Part shown: one piece after another, positions 16,600 through 25,780 of the stretch
Numbering within the stretch: the stretch's first letter is position 1
How the letters are laid out: every line of letters starts with the position of its first letter
Assembly (NCBI GenBank): GCA_018701215.1
Contig: JABIWH010000056.1
Coordinates: 62,001-126,000 of the forward strand
Source: Rhodospirillaceae bacterium
GTDB lineage: Bacteria > Pseudomonadota > Alphaproteobacteria > GCA-2731375
DNA: 64,000 nt
Direction: 5' to 3'
Made by a program: the position numbers and the translations under genes
The notes under the pieces: generated by a model
Seen by the model: the letters and a program-made list of their open reading frames with translations, nothing else
Told to the model about the DNA's origin: nothing
Databases searched by the model: none

Positions 16600-17565
16600 A
16601 TGAAAATCCTGTTTATCTCGCATAACCGCCTTGGTGATGCCGTCCTCTCGACCGGACTGCTGGCCCATTTGGCACGCGCGTATCCGGCTGCCCAGGTGAC
16701 CGTCGCCTGTGGTCCGGCGCCCGCCCCTCTTCTGGCGCTGGCGCCCAACGTGGAGGCGGTGGTTGTGATGGAAAAGGCGCCCCTGGCCGGACATTGGCGG
16801 CGCCTGTGGCGGCAGGTGGTCGGACAACGTTGGGATTTGGTGGTGGATCTGCGCGCCTCGTTGCTGGCCTGGCTGCTATGGGCCAAGCAACGCAAAGTTC
16901 TGCGTCCCAATGCGGTCAGCCTGCACCGGGTGCGCCATGTAGCGGGGGTTTTGGGCCTGGCGGACCAACCACCCGAACCCGAATTGTGGCTGCGCCCGGA
17001 ACACAACCGGACGGCGGCCAGGCATTTGCCCGCCGGCGGGCCAATCCTGGCTTTGGGCCCCACGGCCAACTGGGGCGGCAAGCAGTGGCCTATCGACCGC
17101 TTTCTGCAATTGGCCCGGCGCCTGACCAGCCCCGACGGCCTGTTGCCAGGCGCCCGTGTCGCGGTGTTCGGTGCGCCAAACGAACGGGGAGCGGCGCAAT
17201 CTTTGCTGGCTGGGCTGCCCGGCGAACAATTGGTCGATTTGATCGGGCGCATTGAACTGCCCGAGGTTCTGGCCTGCCTGGGGCGCAGCGATCTTTTCAT
17301 TGGTAACGATTCGGGCCTGATGCACATGGCCGCCGCCGCCCAGGTTCCAACGCTTGGCCTATTCGGTCCCAGCCGCGAGGAATTGTACGGTCCCTGGGGC
17401 GGCAAGGCGGCCTCGGTGCGCACTGATCTTGGCTTTGACGACATTCGCAACGATCCGGCATACGATTACCGCAGCCAGGATAGTTGGATGGATACATTGT
17501 CGATTGCAAAGGTGGAAACGGCAGCGCGCGCCCTGTTGACCAAAATTCGCGAGACGGCGGGATGA
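16600..17565 (+). CDS. Glycosyltransferase family 9 (heptosyltransferase-like)
   Basis: This 321-residue protein belongs to the ADP-heptose:LPS heptosyltransferase group (GT9, GT-B fold). It starts MKILFISHNRLGDAVLSTGLL, the usual N-terminal acceptor-domain motif. The C-terminal domain carries the nucleotide-sugar site, PANWGGKQWP and FIGNDSGLMHMAAAAQVPTL followed by LFGPS. The role is probably addition of heptose or a related sugar to LPS core on the cytoplasmic face. It overlaps the following GT2 gene by ATGA, and the cluster continues with a GT4 and asnB. Confidence 0.9.
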   Translation: MKILFISHNRLGDAVLSTGLLAHLARAYPAAQVTVACGPAPAPLLALAPNVEAVVVMEKAPLAGHWRRLWRQVVGQRWDLVVDLRASLLAWLLWAKQRKVLRPNAVSLHRVRHVAGVLGLADQPPEPELWLRPEHNRTAARHLPAGGPILALGPTANWGGKQWPIDRFLQLARRLTSPDGLLPGARVAVFGAPNERGAAQSLLAGLPGEQLVDLIGRIELPEVLACLGRSDLFIGNDSGLMHMAAAAQVPTLGLFGPSREELYGPWGGKAASVRTDLGFDDIRNDPAYDYRSQDSWMDTLSIAKVETAARALLTKIRETAG

Positions 17566-18329
17566 CCGAGCCCGTTCTTTCCGTGCTGGTGGTGGTCCAT
17601 AACGAAGAGGCGCAATTGGCCGATTGTCTGGAGGCGCTGGATTTCGCCGACGAACTGGTGGTGGTGTTGGACAAATGTACCGACGGCAGCAAGGCCGTCG
17701 CCGAAAGATTTAACGCCACCCTGGTGGAAGGTGCCTGGGAGATAGAGGGCCATCGCCGCAACGAGGGCCTGGATGCCTGCCATGGCGCCTGGATTCTGGA
17801 AGTGGACGCGGATGAGCGGGCCAATCCAGAGCTGGGCGTCGAGATCCGAGCCGCCATAGACGGTCTGTCGGATGGCTATTTTCTGTTGCCGTTCGACAAT
17901 TACATCGGTGCGCGCCTGGTCCGCCATGGCTGGGGTGGTTCGTGGGGGGTCTCGGCGGCGCCGCGGCTATCCGCCAGGGGGGCCAAGCGCTGGGGCGAAC
18001 AACGTATCCATCCGTCCCTTAGACTGACTGGACCGCGGCGCTGGCTGACGACACCGATCCGCCATAATGTGGATAAGGATATTTCCGATATGTTGCGGCG
18101 TCTGGACCGCTATAGCAGTGCCCGGGCGGCGGATCTGCGGGCCGCTGGCGATATTGGCAATCTGGCCAGCAATATTCGGCGGATGTTTTCACGCTTCGCC
18201 AAATGCTATCTCTCCCGCAAGGGCTACCGCGAAGGTGCTTATGGCTTTCTGATCGCCTTGATGGCTGGGCTGTATCCGATCCTCTCGCATCTTAAGGCCC
18301 GGCTCGAGAGAGATTTGGAGAAAGAGTAA
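17562..18329 (+). CDS. Glycosyltransferase family 2 (WaaE/KdtX-like)
   Basis: This 255-residue GT-A glycosyltransferase starts VLSVLVVVHNEEAQLADCLE. The nucleotide-sugar and metal-binding acidic motif appears as ILEVDADERANPEL, and LVVVLDKCTDGS is also present. The pattern resembles the LPS core beta-1,4-glucosyltransferases of the WaaE group. The C-terminal stretch GAYGFLIALMAGLYPILSHL is hydrophobic and may associate with the membrane. The ATG overlaps the GT9 stop (ATGA); an upstream in-frame start would overlap GT9 by 80 bases and is not used. Confidence 0.88.
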   Translation: MTEPVLSVLVVVHNEEAQLADCLEALDFADELVVVLDKCTDGSKAVAERFNATLVEGAWEIEGHRRNEGLDACHGAWILEVDADERANPELGVEIRAAIDGLSDGYFLLPFDNYIGARLVRHGWGGSWGVSAAPRLSARGAKRWGEQRIHPSLRLTGPRRWLTTPIRHNVDKDISDMLRRLDRYSSARAADLRAAGDIGNLASNIRRMFSRFAKCYLSRKGYREGAYGFLIALMAGLYPILSHLKARLERDLEKE

Positions 18330-18333
18330 AATA

Positions 18334-19377
18334 ATGCGGGTAATGCAATGCATGGCCGGGGCCCGGCATGGCGGGGCGGAGGCGTTCTTCACCCGTCTGG
18401 TGCTGGCCCTGCATCATGCCGGCCTGGACCAGCGCGTGGTGTTGCGGCCAGAACAGAACCGCGAGAAGCAATTGGCGGATGGCGGCATCGCGGCGGTGTC
18501 CCTGCCTTTTGGTGGCAAACTGGACATTTCCACCCGCCTTGGCCTGCGCCGCGAGCTGCGCCGCTATGAGCCCGATGTGGTGTTGAGCTGGATGAACCGG
18601 GCCGCCTCGTTCTGCCCCAAACCGGCCGGACGGTTCGTGCATTGCGCCCGCCTGGGTGGCTACTATGACCTGAAATATTACCGCACCTGCGATCATCTGA
18701 TCGGCAATACCAAAGGCATCGTCAGCTATCTGACGGAACATGGCTGGCCAGAGGAGCGGGCGCATTACGTGCCGAACTTTGTCTCCGCCGCAACCGTGGC
18801 GCCGGCGTCGCGCCGGGATCTTTCCACGCCGGATGATGCGGCGGTGGTGTTGGCGCTGGGACGGCTGCACCAGAACAAGGCTTTCGATGTCCTGATCCAA
18901 GCCATGCGCCGGTTGCCCGATGTATATTTGTGGCTGGCCGGCCAGGGACCGCTGGAGGCCGAGTTGCGTAAACAGGCGGTGCATCTGGGCGTGGCGCCGC
19001 GCATCCGCTTCCTGGGTTGGCAGGAAGATCCAGGGCCGTTCTATGCCGCCGCCGACATGGTCGCCTGCCCATCGCGGATCGAACCTTTGGGCAATGTGGT
19101 GTTGGAAGCTTGGGCCCGTCATCGGCCCATTGTCGCCACCGCCGCCGCCGGACCGGTGGAACTGATCCGGGATGGCGAAAACGGCTTGTTGACGCCCATT
19201 GACGATGCCGAGGCCTTGGCCGCCGCCATCAACCGGGTGCTGGCCAACCGGGAAACCGCATTAGCCCTGACCCAGGCTGGTCATGACGATTATCTGGCGG
19301 ACTATAGCGAGGCGGTGGTGGTACAACGCTATTTGGATTTTTTCGCCAAGGTGACGGCTAGTGGGGTGAGCGGCTAA
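18334..19377 (+). CDS. Glycosyltransferase family 4
   Basis: This 347-residue GT-B enzyme opens MRVMQCMAGARHGGAEAFFT, the glycine-rich acceptor loop of GT4 enzymes. The donor domain shows ALGRLHQNKAFDVLIQAM, LAGQGPLEAELRK and the E-x7-E-like segment PSRIEPLGNVVLEAWA. It likely transfers a sugar from a nucleotide donor to an LPS or surface-glycan acceptor. The gene lies four bases after the GT2 gene and overlaps asnB at TAATG, so the four genes form one tightly packed operon. Confidence 0.9.
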   Translation: MRVMQCMAGARHGGAEAFFTRLVLALHHAGLDQRVVLRPEQNREKQLADGGIAAVSLPFGGKLDISTRLGLRRELRRYEPDVVLSWMNRAASFCPKPAGRFVHCARLGGYYDLKYYRTCDHLIGNTKGIVSYLTEHGWPEERAHYVPNFVSAATVAPASRRDLSTPDDAAVVLALGRLHQNKAFDVLIQAMRRLPDVYLWLAGQGPLEAELRKQAVHLGVAPRIRFLGWQEDPGPFYAAADMVACPSRIEPLGNVVLEAWARHRPIVATAAAGPVELIRDGENGLLTPIDDAEALAAAINRVLANRETALALTQAGHDDYLADYSEAVVVQRYLDFFAKVTASGVSG

Positions 19378-21146
19378 TGTGCGGTATCGCGGGCATTATG
19401 ACGGCGGACGGCATGGCGCCTGACCTGACCATGCTTGACGCGCTGCAGGATGCTCTGCGCCACCGCGGCCCCGATGGCAGCGGACGGCATCTTGGTGATG
19501 GCATCGGTCTGGTTCATACCCGCCTGGCCATTATTGATCTGGAGACCGGCGATCAACCCATTTTGGGTCCCGATGGTACCGTCCTGATCGCGAATGCCGA
19601 AATTTACAATTATCTGGAATTGCGCGAAGCTCTGGGTGAGGCACCGCTGCAAACCAAGTCGGATTGCGAACCGGCGTTGTATCTGTACCGCCAGGACGGT
19701 GTCGATTTTGCCGGTCAGCTGCGCGGCATGTATGCCATCGCCATTTATGATCCGGGCGAAGGGCAATTGCTGTTGAGCCGCGATCCCTTCGGCATCAAGC
19801 CGGTCTATTATGTAGAGGGCGATTTTGGTTTTGCCTTCGCCTCGGAACCAACGGCCCTGATCGCGGCCGGACTGGCCCGGCCCGGTGTGGTTGATCAGCC
19901 CATGCACGAGCTGTTGCAGATGCAGTTCACCACTGGACGGCGTTGTATCCACCCCCAGATCCACCGGGTTCTGCCGGGCGAGACCCTGGTGATCGCCCAG
20001 GGGCGCATAGTTGACCGCCGCCGGCGCGGCGCGCTACCCCTGGAACGTCCCAGGCGGCTGGAGGAAAGCGCTGCGTTGAAGGAGTTGGAGCAAATCCTCC
20101 TCGATAGCGTCGAGATCCACCAGCGCGCCGACGTGCCCTATGGCATGTTTCTTTCCGGCGGCATCGACAGTGCCGCCCTGTTGACCCTGATGGCCCGTTT
20201 GAATGATCAGCCCGTGCGCGCCTTTACCGCCGGCTTCACCGGTACCAAGGCCCACGATGAGCGGGACCAGGCCCGCGCTTTGGCGCGGCAGCTGGGGGCG
20301 GAACATTACGAGGTTGACTTCGCTGAAAGCGATTTCTGGTCCCTGTTGCCCCAGGTTACCGCCGCCATCGATGACCCGGCGGCGGATTATGCCGTTCTGC
20401 CAACCTATAAATTGGCGGCGGCGGCCAAGGCTGAGGGCCTGAAAGTGGTGCTGTCGGGCGAGGGCGGGGACGAGTTGTTTGCCGGCTATGGCCGCTATCG
20501 GGATGCCCAGCGCTCCTGGTGGGTCGGCGGGCCGCGCACCATGCGCCGGACCGGCCGCTTTGACCGGCTTGGCGTTCTGCGGCAGCCATCGGACACCTGG
20601 CGGGACGGCATCCGGGCGGCGGAAAGCACCTTGGGCGCCAGCGATTTGAGCCGTTTGCAGCTGGCCCAGGCGATAGATTGCGCGGACTGGCTGCCCAATG
20701 ACCTACTGATCAAATTGGACCGTTGCCTGATGGCTCATGGCGTGGAGGGGCGGACGCCCTTCCTGGATAAAACAGTGGCTGATTTTGCTTACCGCCTGCC
20801 CGATGAGTTGAAAGTGCGGGACGGCAAGGGCAAGTATTTGCTGCGCCGTTGGTTGGCCAACGCCACGCCCATGGCCAATCCGTTCGACCGCAAACATGGC
20901 TTTACGGTGCCGGTGGCGGAATGGATCAGGGGCCGGGGCAATGAATTGGGACCGCTGGTGGCGGCGCAACCGGGCATTGATGCCATTGCCCGCCCTGACA
21001 GGGTTGCGGCGTTGTTTCAAAACGGCGGCAAGCGTCAGGGCTTTGCCGCCTGGTCGTTGTTGTTCTTTGCCTTGTGGCACCGCCACCATATTCTAGGTGC
21101 CAAGCCTCAAGGTGACGTTTTCGAAACCCTGGCGACAGCCGTCTAG
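19377..21146 (+). CDS. asnB: Asparagine synthase (glutamine-hydrolysing)
   Basis: The 589-residue enzyme has an N-terminal class II glutaminase domain beginning MCGIAGIM (Cys2 nucleophile), with HRGPDGSG, GLVHTRLAIIDLETGDQP and the later LLSRDPFGIKPVYY. The C-terminal ATP-pyrophosphatase domain has the P-loop FLSGGIDSAALLTLM and LSGEGGDELFAGYGRY. It may make asparagine or, given its place after three glycosyltransferases, amidate a surface-polysaccharide sugar or precursor, as related AsnB-like proteins do; sequence alone cannot choose. It starts at TAATG, overlapping the GT4 stop, and a dihydroorotase-like gene follows nine bases after its stop. Confidence 0.93.
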   Translation: MCGIAGIMTADGMAPDLTMLDALQDALRHRGPDGSGRHLGDGIGLVHTRLAIIDLETGDQPILGPDGTVLIANAEIYNYLELREALGEAPLQTKSDCEPALYLYRQDGVDFAGQLRGMYAIAIYDPGEGQLLLSRDPFGIKPVYYVEGDFGFAFASEPTALIAAGLARPGVVDQPMHELLQMQFTTGRRCIHPQIHRVLPGETLVIAQGRIVDRRRRGALPLERPRRLEESAALKELEQILLDSVEIHQRADVPYGMFLSGGIDSAALLTLMARLNDQPVRAFTAGFTGTKAHDERDQARALARQLGAEHYEVDFAESDFWSLLPQVTAAIDDPAADYAVLPTYKLAAAAKAEGLKVVLSGEGGDELFAGYGRYRDAQRSWWVGGPRTMRRTGRFDRLGVLRQPSDTWRDGIRAAESTLGASDLSRLQLAQAIDCADWLPNDLLIKLDRCLMAHGVEGRTPFLDKTVADFAYRLPDELKVRDGKGKYLLRRWLANATPMANPFDRKHGFTVPVAEWIRGRGNELGPLVAAQPGIDAIARPDRVAALFQNGGKRQGFAAWSLLFFALWHRHHILGAKPQGDVFETLATAV

Positions 21147-21155
21147 GAGGATATT

Positions 21156-22496
21156 ATGGCCGAAACCTTTGATCTATTGTTGCGCGGCGGCACTTTGGTG
21201 ACGCACAATGGCATTGCCCTGGGCGATGTCGGCGTTCGGGACGGCCGCATAGTGGCCATTGGCGATCTGGCCACCGCCGCCGCCGGCGAAGTGATCGATG
21301 CCACGGGACTGCACGTGCTGCCCGGTGTGATCGATACCCAGGTGCATTTCCGTGAGCCGGGAAATGAGCATAAGGAAAATCTGGAAGCGGGCTCCCGCGG
21401 GGCTGTTTTGGGCGGTGTCACCGCCGTTTTCGAAATGCCCAATACCGCGCCTCTGACCACCAATCCCGAGGCCCTGGCCGATAAGCTGTCCCGCGCCAAG
21501 GACCGCATGTGGTGCGAGCATGCCTTCTATATGGGCGGCACCGGCGAGAACGCCGAACAGTTGCCGGAGCTGGAACGCTTGCCCGGCTGCTGCGGGGTAA
21601 AAATCTTCATGGGTTCGTCCACCGGCAATCTGTTGACCGAGGACGACCCCACCTTGCGCCGCATATTGGCTGCCATTAACCGCCGCTGCGCCGTCCATGC
21701 CGAGGATGAGCCGCGCCTGAAGGAGCGTCAGCACCTGGCGGAGGAAGCCGCCGATCCCGCCGCGCACCCATTGTGGCGGGACCCGGAGACCGCCTTGCGC
21801 GCCACCAAGCGCCTGATCGCCATCGCCAGGGAAACCGGCGCCCGGGTGCATGTGCTGCATATCACCACGGCGGAGGAAATGCGCTTTCTAGCCGAGAACA
21901 AAGATGTTGCCTCGGTCGAGGCGACGCCCCAACATCTGACCCTGGCGGCCCCGGATTGCTATGCCGAGATGGGCGCGCGGGCCCAGATGAACCCGCCGAT
22001 CCGCGACGAGGGCCACCGCCAGGGCCTGTGGTGGGGCTTGGATCAGGGCGTGGTTGATGTTATCGGCTCTGACCATGCGCCTCATACATTGGCGGAAAAG
22101 GCGGAAACTTATCCGGCCAGCCCCTCGGGCATGCCCGGCGTGCAGACATTGCTGCCGATCATGCTGGATCATGTGGCAAATGGCCGCTTAAGCCTGCTGC
22201 GCCTGATGGATTTGGTTTGTGCCGGGCCGGTGCGGCTGTTCGGCATCGCCCGCAAGGGCCGCATCGCGGTTGGTTTTGACGGCGACTTTACCCTAGTGGA
22301 TTTGGCCGCGAAACGGACCATTTTGGATGAAGATATGGCCAATGTCTCGGGCTGGACGCCGTTCCATGGCCGCGAGGTTACCGGTTGGCCCATGGCCACG
22401 ATCATCAGGGGAAATGCGGTCATGCGTGACGGCCAGTTGCTTGGCCAAGCCGGTGGCCAACCTCTAAGATTTGCTGAGACCTTGCCGAGGCAATAA
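21156..22496 (+). CDS. Dihydroorotase-like cyclic amidohydrolase
   Basis: This 446-residue protein is a class I dihydroorotase-type amidohydrolase. Metal-site motifs are all present: DTQVHFREPGNEHKEN (H-x-R), VKIFMGSSTGNLL with the lysine expected to be carboxylated, CAVHAEDE, VHVLHITTAEE and VIGSDHAPHTLAEKAETYP. Dihydroorotase (pyrimidine synthesis) is the likeliest activity. Allantoinase or hydantoinase cannot be excluded, and no pyrB lies nearby. A very strong AGGAGG ribosome site precedes the ATG. It follows asnB by nine bases and is probably the last gene of that transcript. Confidence 0.87.
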   Translation: MAETFDLLLRGGTLVTHNGIALGDVGVRDGRIVAIGDLATAAAGEVIDATGLHVLPGVIDTQVHFREPGNEHKENLEAGSRGAVLGGVTAVFEMPNTAPLTTNPEALADKLSRAKDRMWCEHAFYMGGTGENAEQLPELERLPGCCGVKIFMGSSTGNLLTEDDPTLRRILAAINRRCAVHAEDEPRLKERQHLAEEAADPAAHPLWRDPETALRATKRLIAIARETGARVHVLHITTAEEMRFLAENKDVASVEATPQHLTLAAPDCYAEMGARAQMNPPIRDEGHRQGLWWGLDQGVVDVIGSDHAPHTLAEKAETYPASPSGMPGVQTLLPIMLDHVANGRLSLLRLMDLVCAGPVRLFGIARKGRIAVGFDGDFTLVDLAAKRTILDEDMANVSGWTPFHGREVTGWPMATIIRGNAVMRDGQLLGQAGGQPLRFAETLPRQ

Positions 22497-22550
22497 CAGG
22501 CGCTATGATCCGGCTAGATTTTTGATAGTTCAACGTGATTGGAAATGGTT

Positions 22551-23546
22551 ATGAGCGGTACCTTCAAGGCTTGGTGGGCAACGGACGTCGATGGCAAGGC
22601 GCAGGTGAATTTGTGCGATGTGGCGGATGCGGATCTGCCGGCGGACGAGGTTACCGTTGGGGTGAAGTATTCCACCATCAACTATAAGGACGGCTTAGCG
22701 GTTCAGGGCAACAAATCCAAGATCATGCGTGGCATGCCCATGGCGCCGGGCATCGATTATGCCGGTGTAGTGGAAGCGTCGGACTCGGGTAAATTTGCCG
22801 TCGGCGATGAAGTCGTGTTGACCGGCTGGGGAGTGGGCGAGGCGACCTCGGGCGGCCTGTCACAGCGGGCCCGGGCCAAGGCCGATTGGCTGGTGAAAAA
22901 GCCTGCTGGTCTTAGCCTGCAACAGACCATGGCCATCGGCACCGCCGGTTTTACCGCCATGATGAGCGTGCTGGCCCTGGAAGATGCCGGCGTCAAACCC
23001 GGTGACGGCGATGTCATCGTTACCGGTGCAGCTGGCGGCGTCGGCTCCGTCGCGGTGGCGGTGCTGGCCAACCTCGGCTACAGCGTCGCCGCCTCCACCG
23101 GGCGCGAGAGCGAGCATGACTATTTGCGTGGCCTGGGTGCGAGCTCCATCGTGCCGCGGTCTGATTTGAGCGAGCCCGGCCGCCCTCTGGCCCGGGAGAC
23201 CTGGGCCGGTGGTATTGATACGGTCGGCAGCCAGATCCTGGTCAATGTCCTGGCGGCGACGAAGTCATTGGGCACGGTCGCGGTTTGCGGTTTGGCCGCG
23301 GGTGCGGATTTGCCGGGCACGGTGTTGCCGTTCATCCTGCGCGGCGTGCGGATCTGGGGTATCGATTCCGTTTACTGTCCGGCCGAGCGGCGGGCCCAGG
23401 CCTGGGCCCGTCTGGCCACGGACCTGCCTTTGGACAAGTTGGACGCGATGACGGAAGTCAAAACCATGGCCGATGTTCCCGCCATCACCGCCGATATCCT
23501 AAAAGGCCAGGTGCGCGGACGCACGGTGATCGACGTCAACGCGTAG
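22551..23546 (+). CDS. acuI: Acrylyl-CoA reductase-type quinone oxidoreductase (AcuI/YhdH)
   Basis: The 331-residue medium-chain reductase matches the YhdH/AcuI group: FKAWWATDVDGK at the start, STINYKDGLAVQGNKSKIMR, MAPGIDYAGVV, EVVLTGWGVGE and the NADPH-binding VIVTGAAGGVGSVAVAVL. The pattern GIDSVYCPAERR near the end is typical. AcuI reduces acryloyl-CoA to propionyl-CoA with NADPH, a step in 3-hydroxypropionate and DMSP breakdown. The ATG at 22551 has GGAAA upstream; a TTG/ATG slightly earlier is possible. It stands alone between the asnB transcript and selD. Confidence 0.88.
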   Translation: MSGTFKAWWATDVDGKAQVNLCDVADADLPADEVTVGVKYSTINYKDGLAVQGNKSKIMRGMPMAPGIDYAGVVEASDSGKFAVGDEVVLTGWGVGEATSGGLSQRARAKADWLVKKPAGLSLQQTMAIGTAGFTAMMSVLALEDAGVKPGDGDVIVTGAAGGVGSVAVAVLANLGYSVAASTGRESEHDYLRGLGASSIVPRSDLSEPGRPLARETWAGGIDTVGSQILVNVLAATKSLGTVAVCGLAAGADLPGTVLPFILRGVRIWGIDSVYCPAERRAQAWARLATDLPLDKLDAMTEVKTMADVPAITADILKGQVRGRTVIDVNA

Positions 23547-23657
23547 TGGGCAAACATCAAAAAGAAGTGATCTCGGTTGGGTGCGGTGACCGGATATCGT
23601 CGCGCCCTTCAATGTCGAAAGCTGAAAGCCGGCATAGCGCCTAAGAACGAGGTAGAG

Positions 23658-24716
23658 ATGAACAAGGATGATATGGCGGGTGAGCCGCGGCTGACGACCC
23701 TGGCCCACGGCGGCGGTTGAGGTTGTAAGATTGCCCCCGCCGTGTTGCGGGGGCTGCTTGCGAATCTGCCAAAGCCCGCCCCGAATGCCGATTTGCTGGT
23801 CGGCAATGATACCGGTGACGATGCCGCCGTCTATCGTATCGATGAAAGCCGGGCGATGGTGGCGACCACGGATTTTTTCATGCCCGTGGTCGATGATCCT
23901 TACGATTTCGGCCGCATTTCGGCGACCAACGCGTTATCCGACGTCTATGCCGTCGGCGGGCGTCCCGTATTGGCCCTGGCCATTGTCGGCATGCCTGTCG
24001 ACAAAGTCTCCACCGAAACCATTGGCCAGGTCCTGGCCGGCGGCGCCGCTGTTTGCAAGGACGCCGGCGTACCCATCGCGGGCGGCCATTCCATCGATAC
24101 GCTGGAGCCGATCTACGGCCTGGCGGTGATCGGCATGGTGGATATTGCCAATATCAAGCGCAATATCGGCGCCCGGCCCGGCGATGCGCTGATTTTGGGC
24201 AAAGGCATCGGTACCGGCTTTCTGGCCTCGGCCATGAAAAAGGGCACCTTGTCGGATGCCGGTTACAAGGAAATGATCGACTGCACCACGCGGCTGAATG
24301 ATATCGGCGCGGAACTGGGTGAACGGGCGGACGTACATGCGGTGACGGATATCACCGGCTTTGGCCTGCTCGGCCATTTAAGCGAGGTTTGTCAGGGCTC
24401 CGGCGTGGCAGCAGCGATTGAACTGGATGCGGTGCCCATGCTGACGGCGGGGCGGGAGCTGGCGGAGGCCGGCGTGAACACCGGGGCGGCGGGCCGCAAC
24501 CGGGAGGCTTTTGCCAACGGCGTGGTTTTACCCGACGGCCTGCCCGGTTGGCGGGACAATCTGCTCTATGATCCGCAAACCGCCGGGCCCTTGCTGGTGG
24601 CGGTCGATCCCTCGGGCGCGGACGAGCTTCTGGCGCTGTTTCATGCCCGTGGCTACGATGCCGCCGCCATCATCGGACATTGCGGCGCGGGCGAGCCGGT
24701 TATTACAGTCAGCTAG
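23658..24716 (+). CDS. selD: Selenide,water dikinase SelD, itself a selenoprotein (UGA Sec21)
   Basis: SelD makes selenophosphate, the selenium donor for Sec-tRNA and selenouridine, from selenide and ATP. The frame from ATG 23658 (ribosome site GAGGT) runs LTTLAHGGG, then TGA at 23718, then GCKIAPAVLRGLL and the rest of the protein to 24716, 352 residues in all. The TGA sits exactly at the catalytic Cys17 position of E. coli SelD, giving G-G-G-U-G-C-K with the essential Lys three residues on. The rest is intact: NDTGDDAAVY, ATTDFFMPVVDDPYDFGRI, AGGHSIDTLEPIYGL, TDITGFGLLGHL and LLYDPQTAGPLL. A GU-loop hairpin follows the UGA. Called without Sec, the gene would lose its catalytic N-terminus. 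Confidence 0.95.
23733..23754 (+). promoter_or_regulatory. SECIS-like hairpin after UGA of selD
   Basis: Twelve bases after the TGA (23718-23720) the message folds into a perfect 8-bp stem, GCCCCCGC paired with GCGGGGGC, closing a six-base loop CGTGTT. The loop GU lies 22-23 bases after the UGA, the distance expected for SelB recognition in bacterial SECIS elements. The stem encodes conserved SelD residues (IAPAVLRGLL), so some pairing may be forced by the protein sequence. Confidence 0.75.
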
Positions 24717-25455
24717 ACATATCCAAGGCCGCGCCATCGCGTAGCACGGCGCGGGCCTGTGCGCTGTCATTACCGTCGGCATCAAGCAGGCATAATCCGG
24801 GATGCATGATATCCGGCCCCCGCCCACCCACGCGGGCCTGTACGATGATCCGCTTGGCCGGCTTATCCAGTCGGGCCCACAGGGGAAAAACCACCATGTC
24901 GCCCGCGCCCTGGCGCAGGCCCGACAGCAGTGCTGCCAGGCGGTCGCCACGGTGGATTACCGTGACAGTACCACCCGATACAGTACGGCGCAGACAAAAT
25001 GCCAACCATTCTTGCAGGGGCGTTTCCCCCTCGCCATGGGCGATGGCCTTGCTGGCATTGGGTGGGGCAGAGGATCGGCCCGCCACATGGAACGGCGGAT
25101 TGCAGACCGTGTGATCGAAGGTGGCCTGGCCGATTTCCGGCGGCGGCTGGCGGATATCGCCCTGCTGGATACTGACCCGTGCCGCCATACCGTTGGCGGC
25201 GATGTTCTCTTGCGCCAGGGTTGCCAATTCAGGTTGCAGTTCCATACCGCGAATAACCAGTTCGGGGCAACGCCAGGCCAGGCAAAGGGACACCGCGCCG
25301 ACACCGGCCCCTGCATCCAGCACCGTCTGCCCGGGCCTGGCGCCCACCGCCGCTGCCAGCAGGACCGCGTCATCGCCGGCGCGGTAGCCGTGACGCGGCT
25401 GGTTCAATGTAATCCGCCGGTCCAACAGGCCATCTTGAGTGACGTTAAGGTTCAT
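24709..25455 (-). CDS. trmN6: tRNA1(Val) A37 N6-methyltransferase family protein
   Basis: This 248-residue SAM-dependent methyltransferase has the YfiC/TrmN6 layout. A short N-terminal RRITLNQPRHGYRAGDDAVLLA (shown in part: RRITLNQPRHGYRAG) leads into the SAM motif VLDAGAGVGAVSLCLA and the catalytic N-P-P-F stretch HTVCNPPFHVAGR, typical of N6-adenine methylation. The family modifies A37 of tRNA-Val; some alphaproteobacterial relatives are only assumed to do so. Its 3' end overlaps the selD stop region by eight bases (convergent), and its start overlaps the DUF2007 gene upstream by 11 bases. Confidence 0.85.
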   Translation of the reverse strand: MNLNVTQDGLLDRRITLNQPRHGYRAGDDAVLLAAAVGARPGQTVLDAGAGVGAVSLCLAWRCPELVIRGMELQPELATLAQENIAANGMAARVSIQQGDIRQPPPEIGQATFDHTVCNPPFHVAGRSSAPPNASKAIAHGEGETPLQEWLAFCLRRTVSGGTVTVIHRGDRLAALLSGLRQGAGDMVVFPLWARLDKPAKRIIVQARVGGRGPDIMHPGLCLLDADGNDSAQARAVLRDGAALDMSS

Positions 25456-25663
25456 AAGTCTCGATATCCGCTTCCTTCAACAAGGCGCGGGCCTTTACCT
25501 CGTCATCGTCCAGCACCATCAGGCGCCGGTTGAAGGCGCCGATGGACCCCTCCAGGACCGAAATATTCTGATCCAGCAGCACGCTTTCAATACCCGCGTC
25601 GCGCAAATAAACTTCCACCCACGACAATAATACCAGGTCGTTGCTGCGCAGCAGTTCGATCAT
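25445..25663 (-). CDS. DUF2007 domain-containing protein
   Basis: This 72-residue protein matches the DUF2007 family (a GlnB-like small fold), with ELLRSNDLVLLSWVEVYLRD, GIESVLLDQNISVLEGSIGA and RRLMVLDDDEVKARALL. The function is unknown. It overlaps trmN6 by 11 bases and is usually found next to that gene in Alphaproteobacteria. The 117 bases to the divergent polyprenyl synthase gene must hold promoters for both directions. Confidence 0.85.
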   Translation of the reverse strand: MIELLRSNDLVLLSWVEVYLRDAGIESVLLDQNISVLEGSIGAFNRRLMVLDDDEVKARALLKEADIETYEP

Positions 25664-25780
25664 CGCCCGCCCCCGTCAAATTGGCCGCCATCATGCGCCT
25701 TAATGTCTTCTTGCATTATGCCCCATGAATGCAGTCTATAGGGCAGGCGGCGCAAAGTCGCGGGTAAGCAGAGGGACGTT

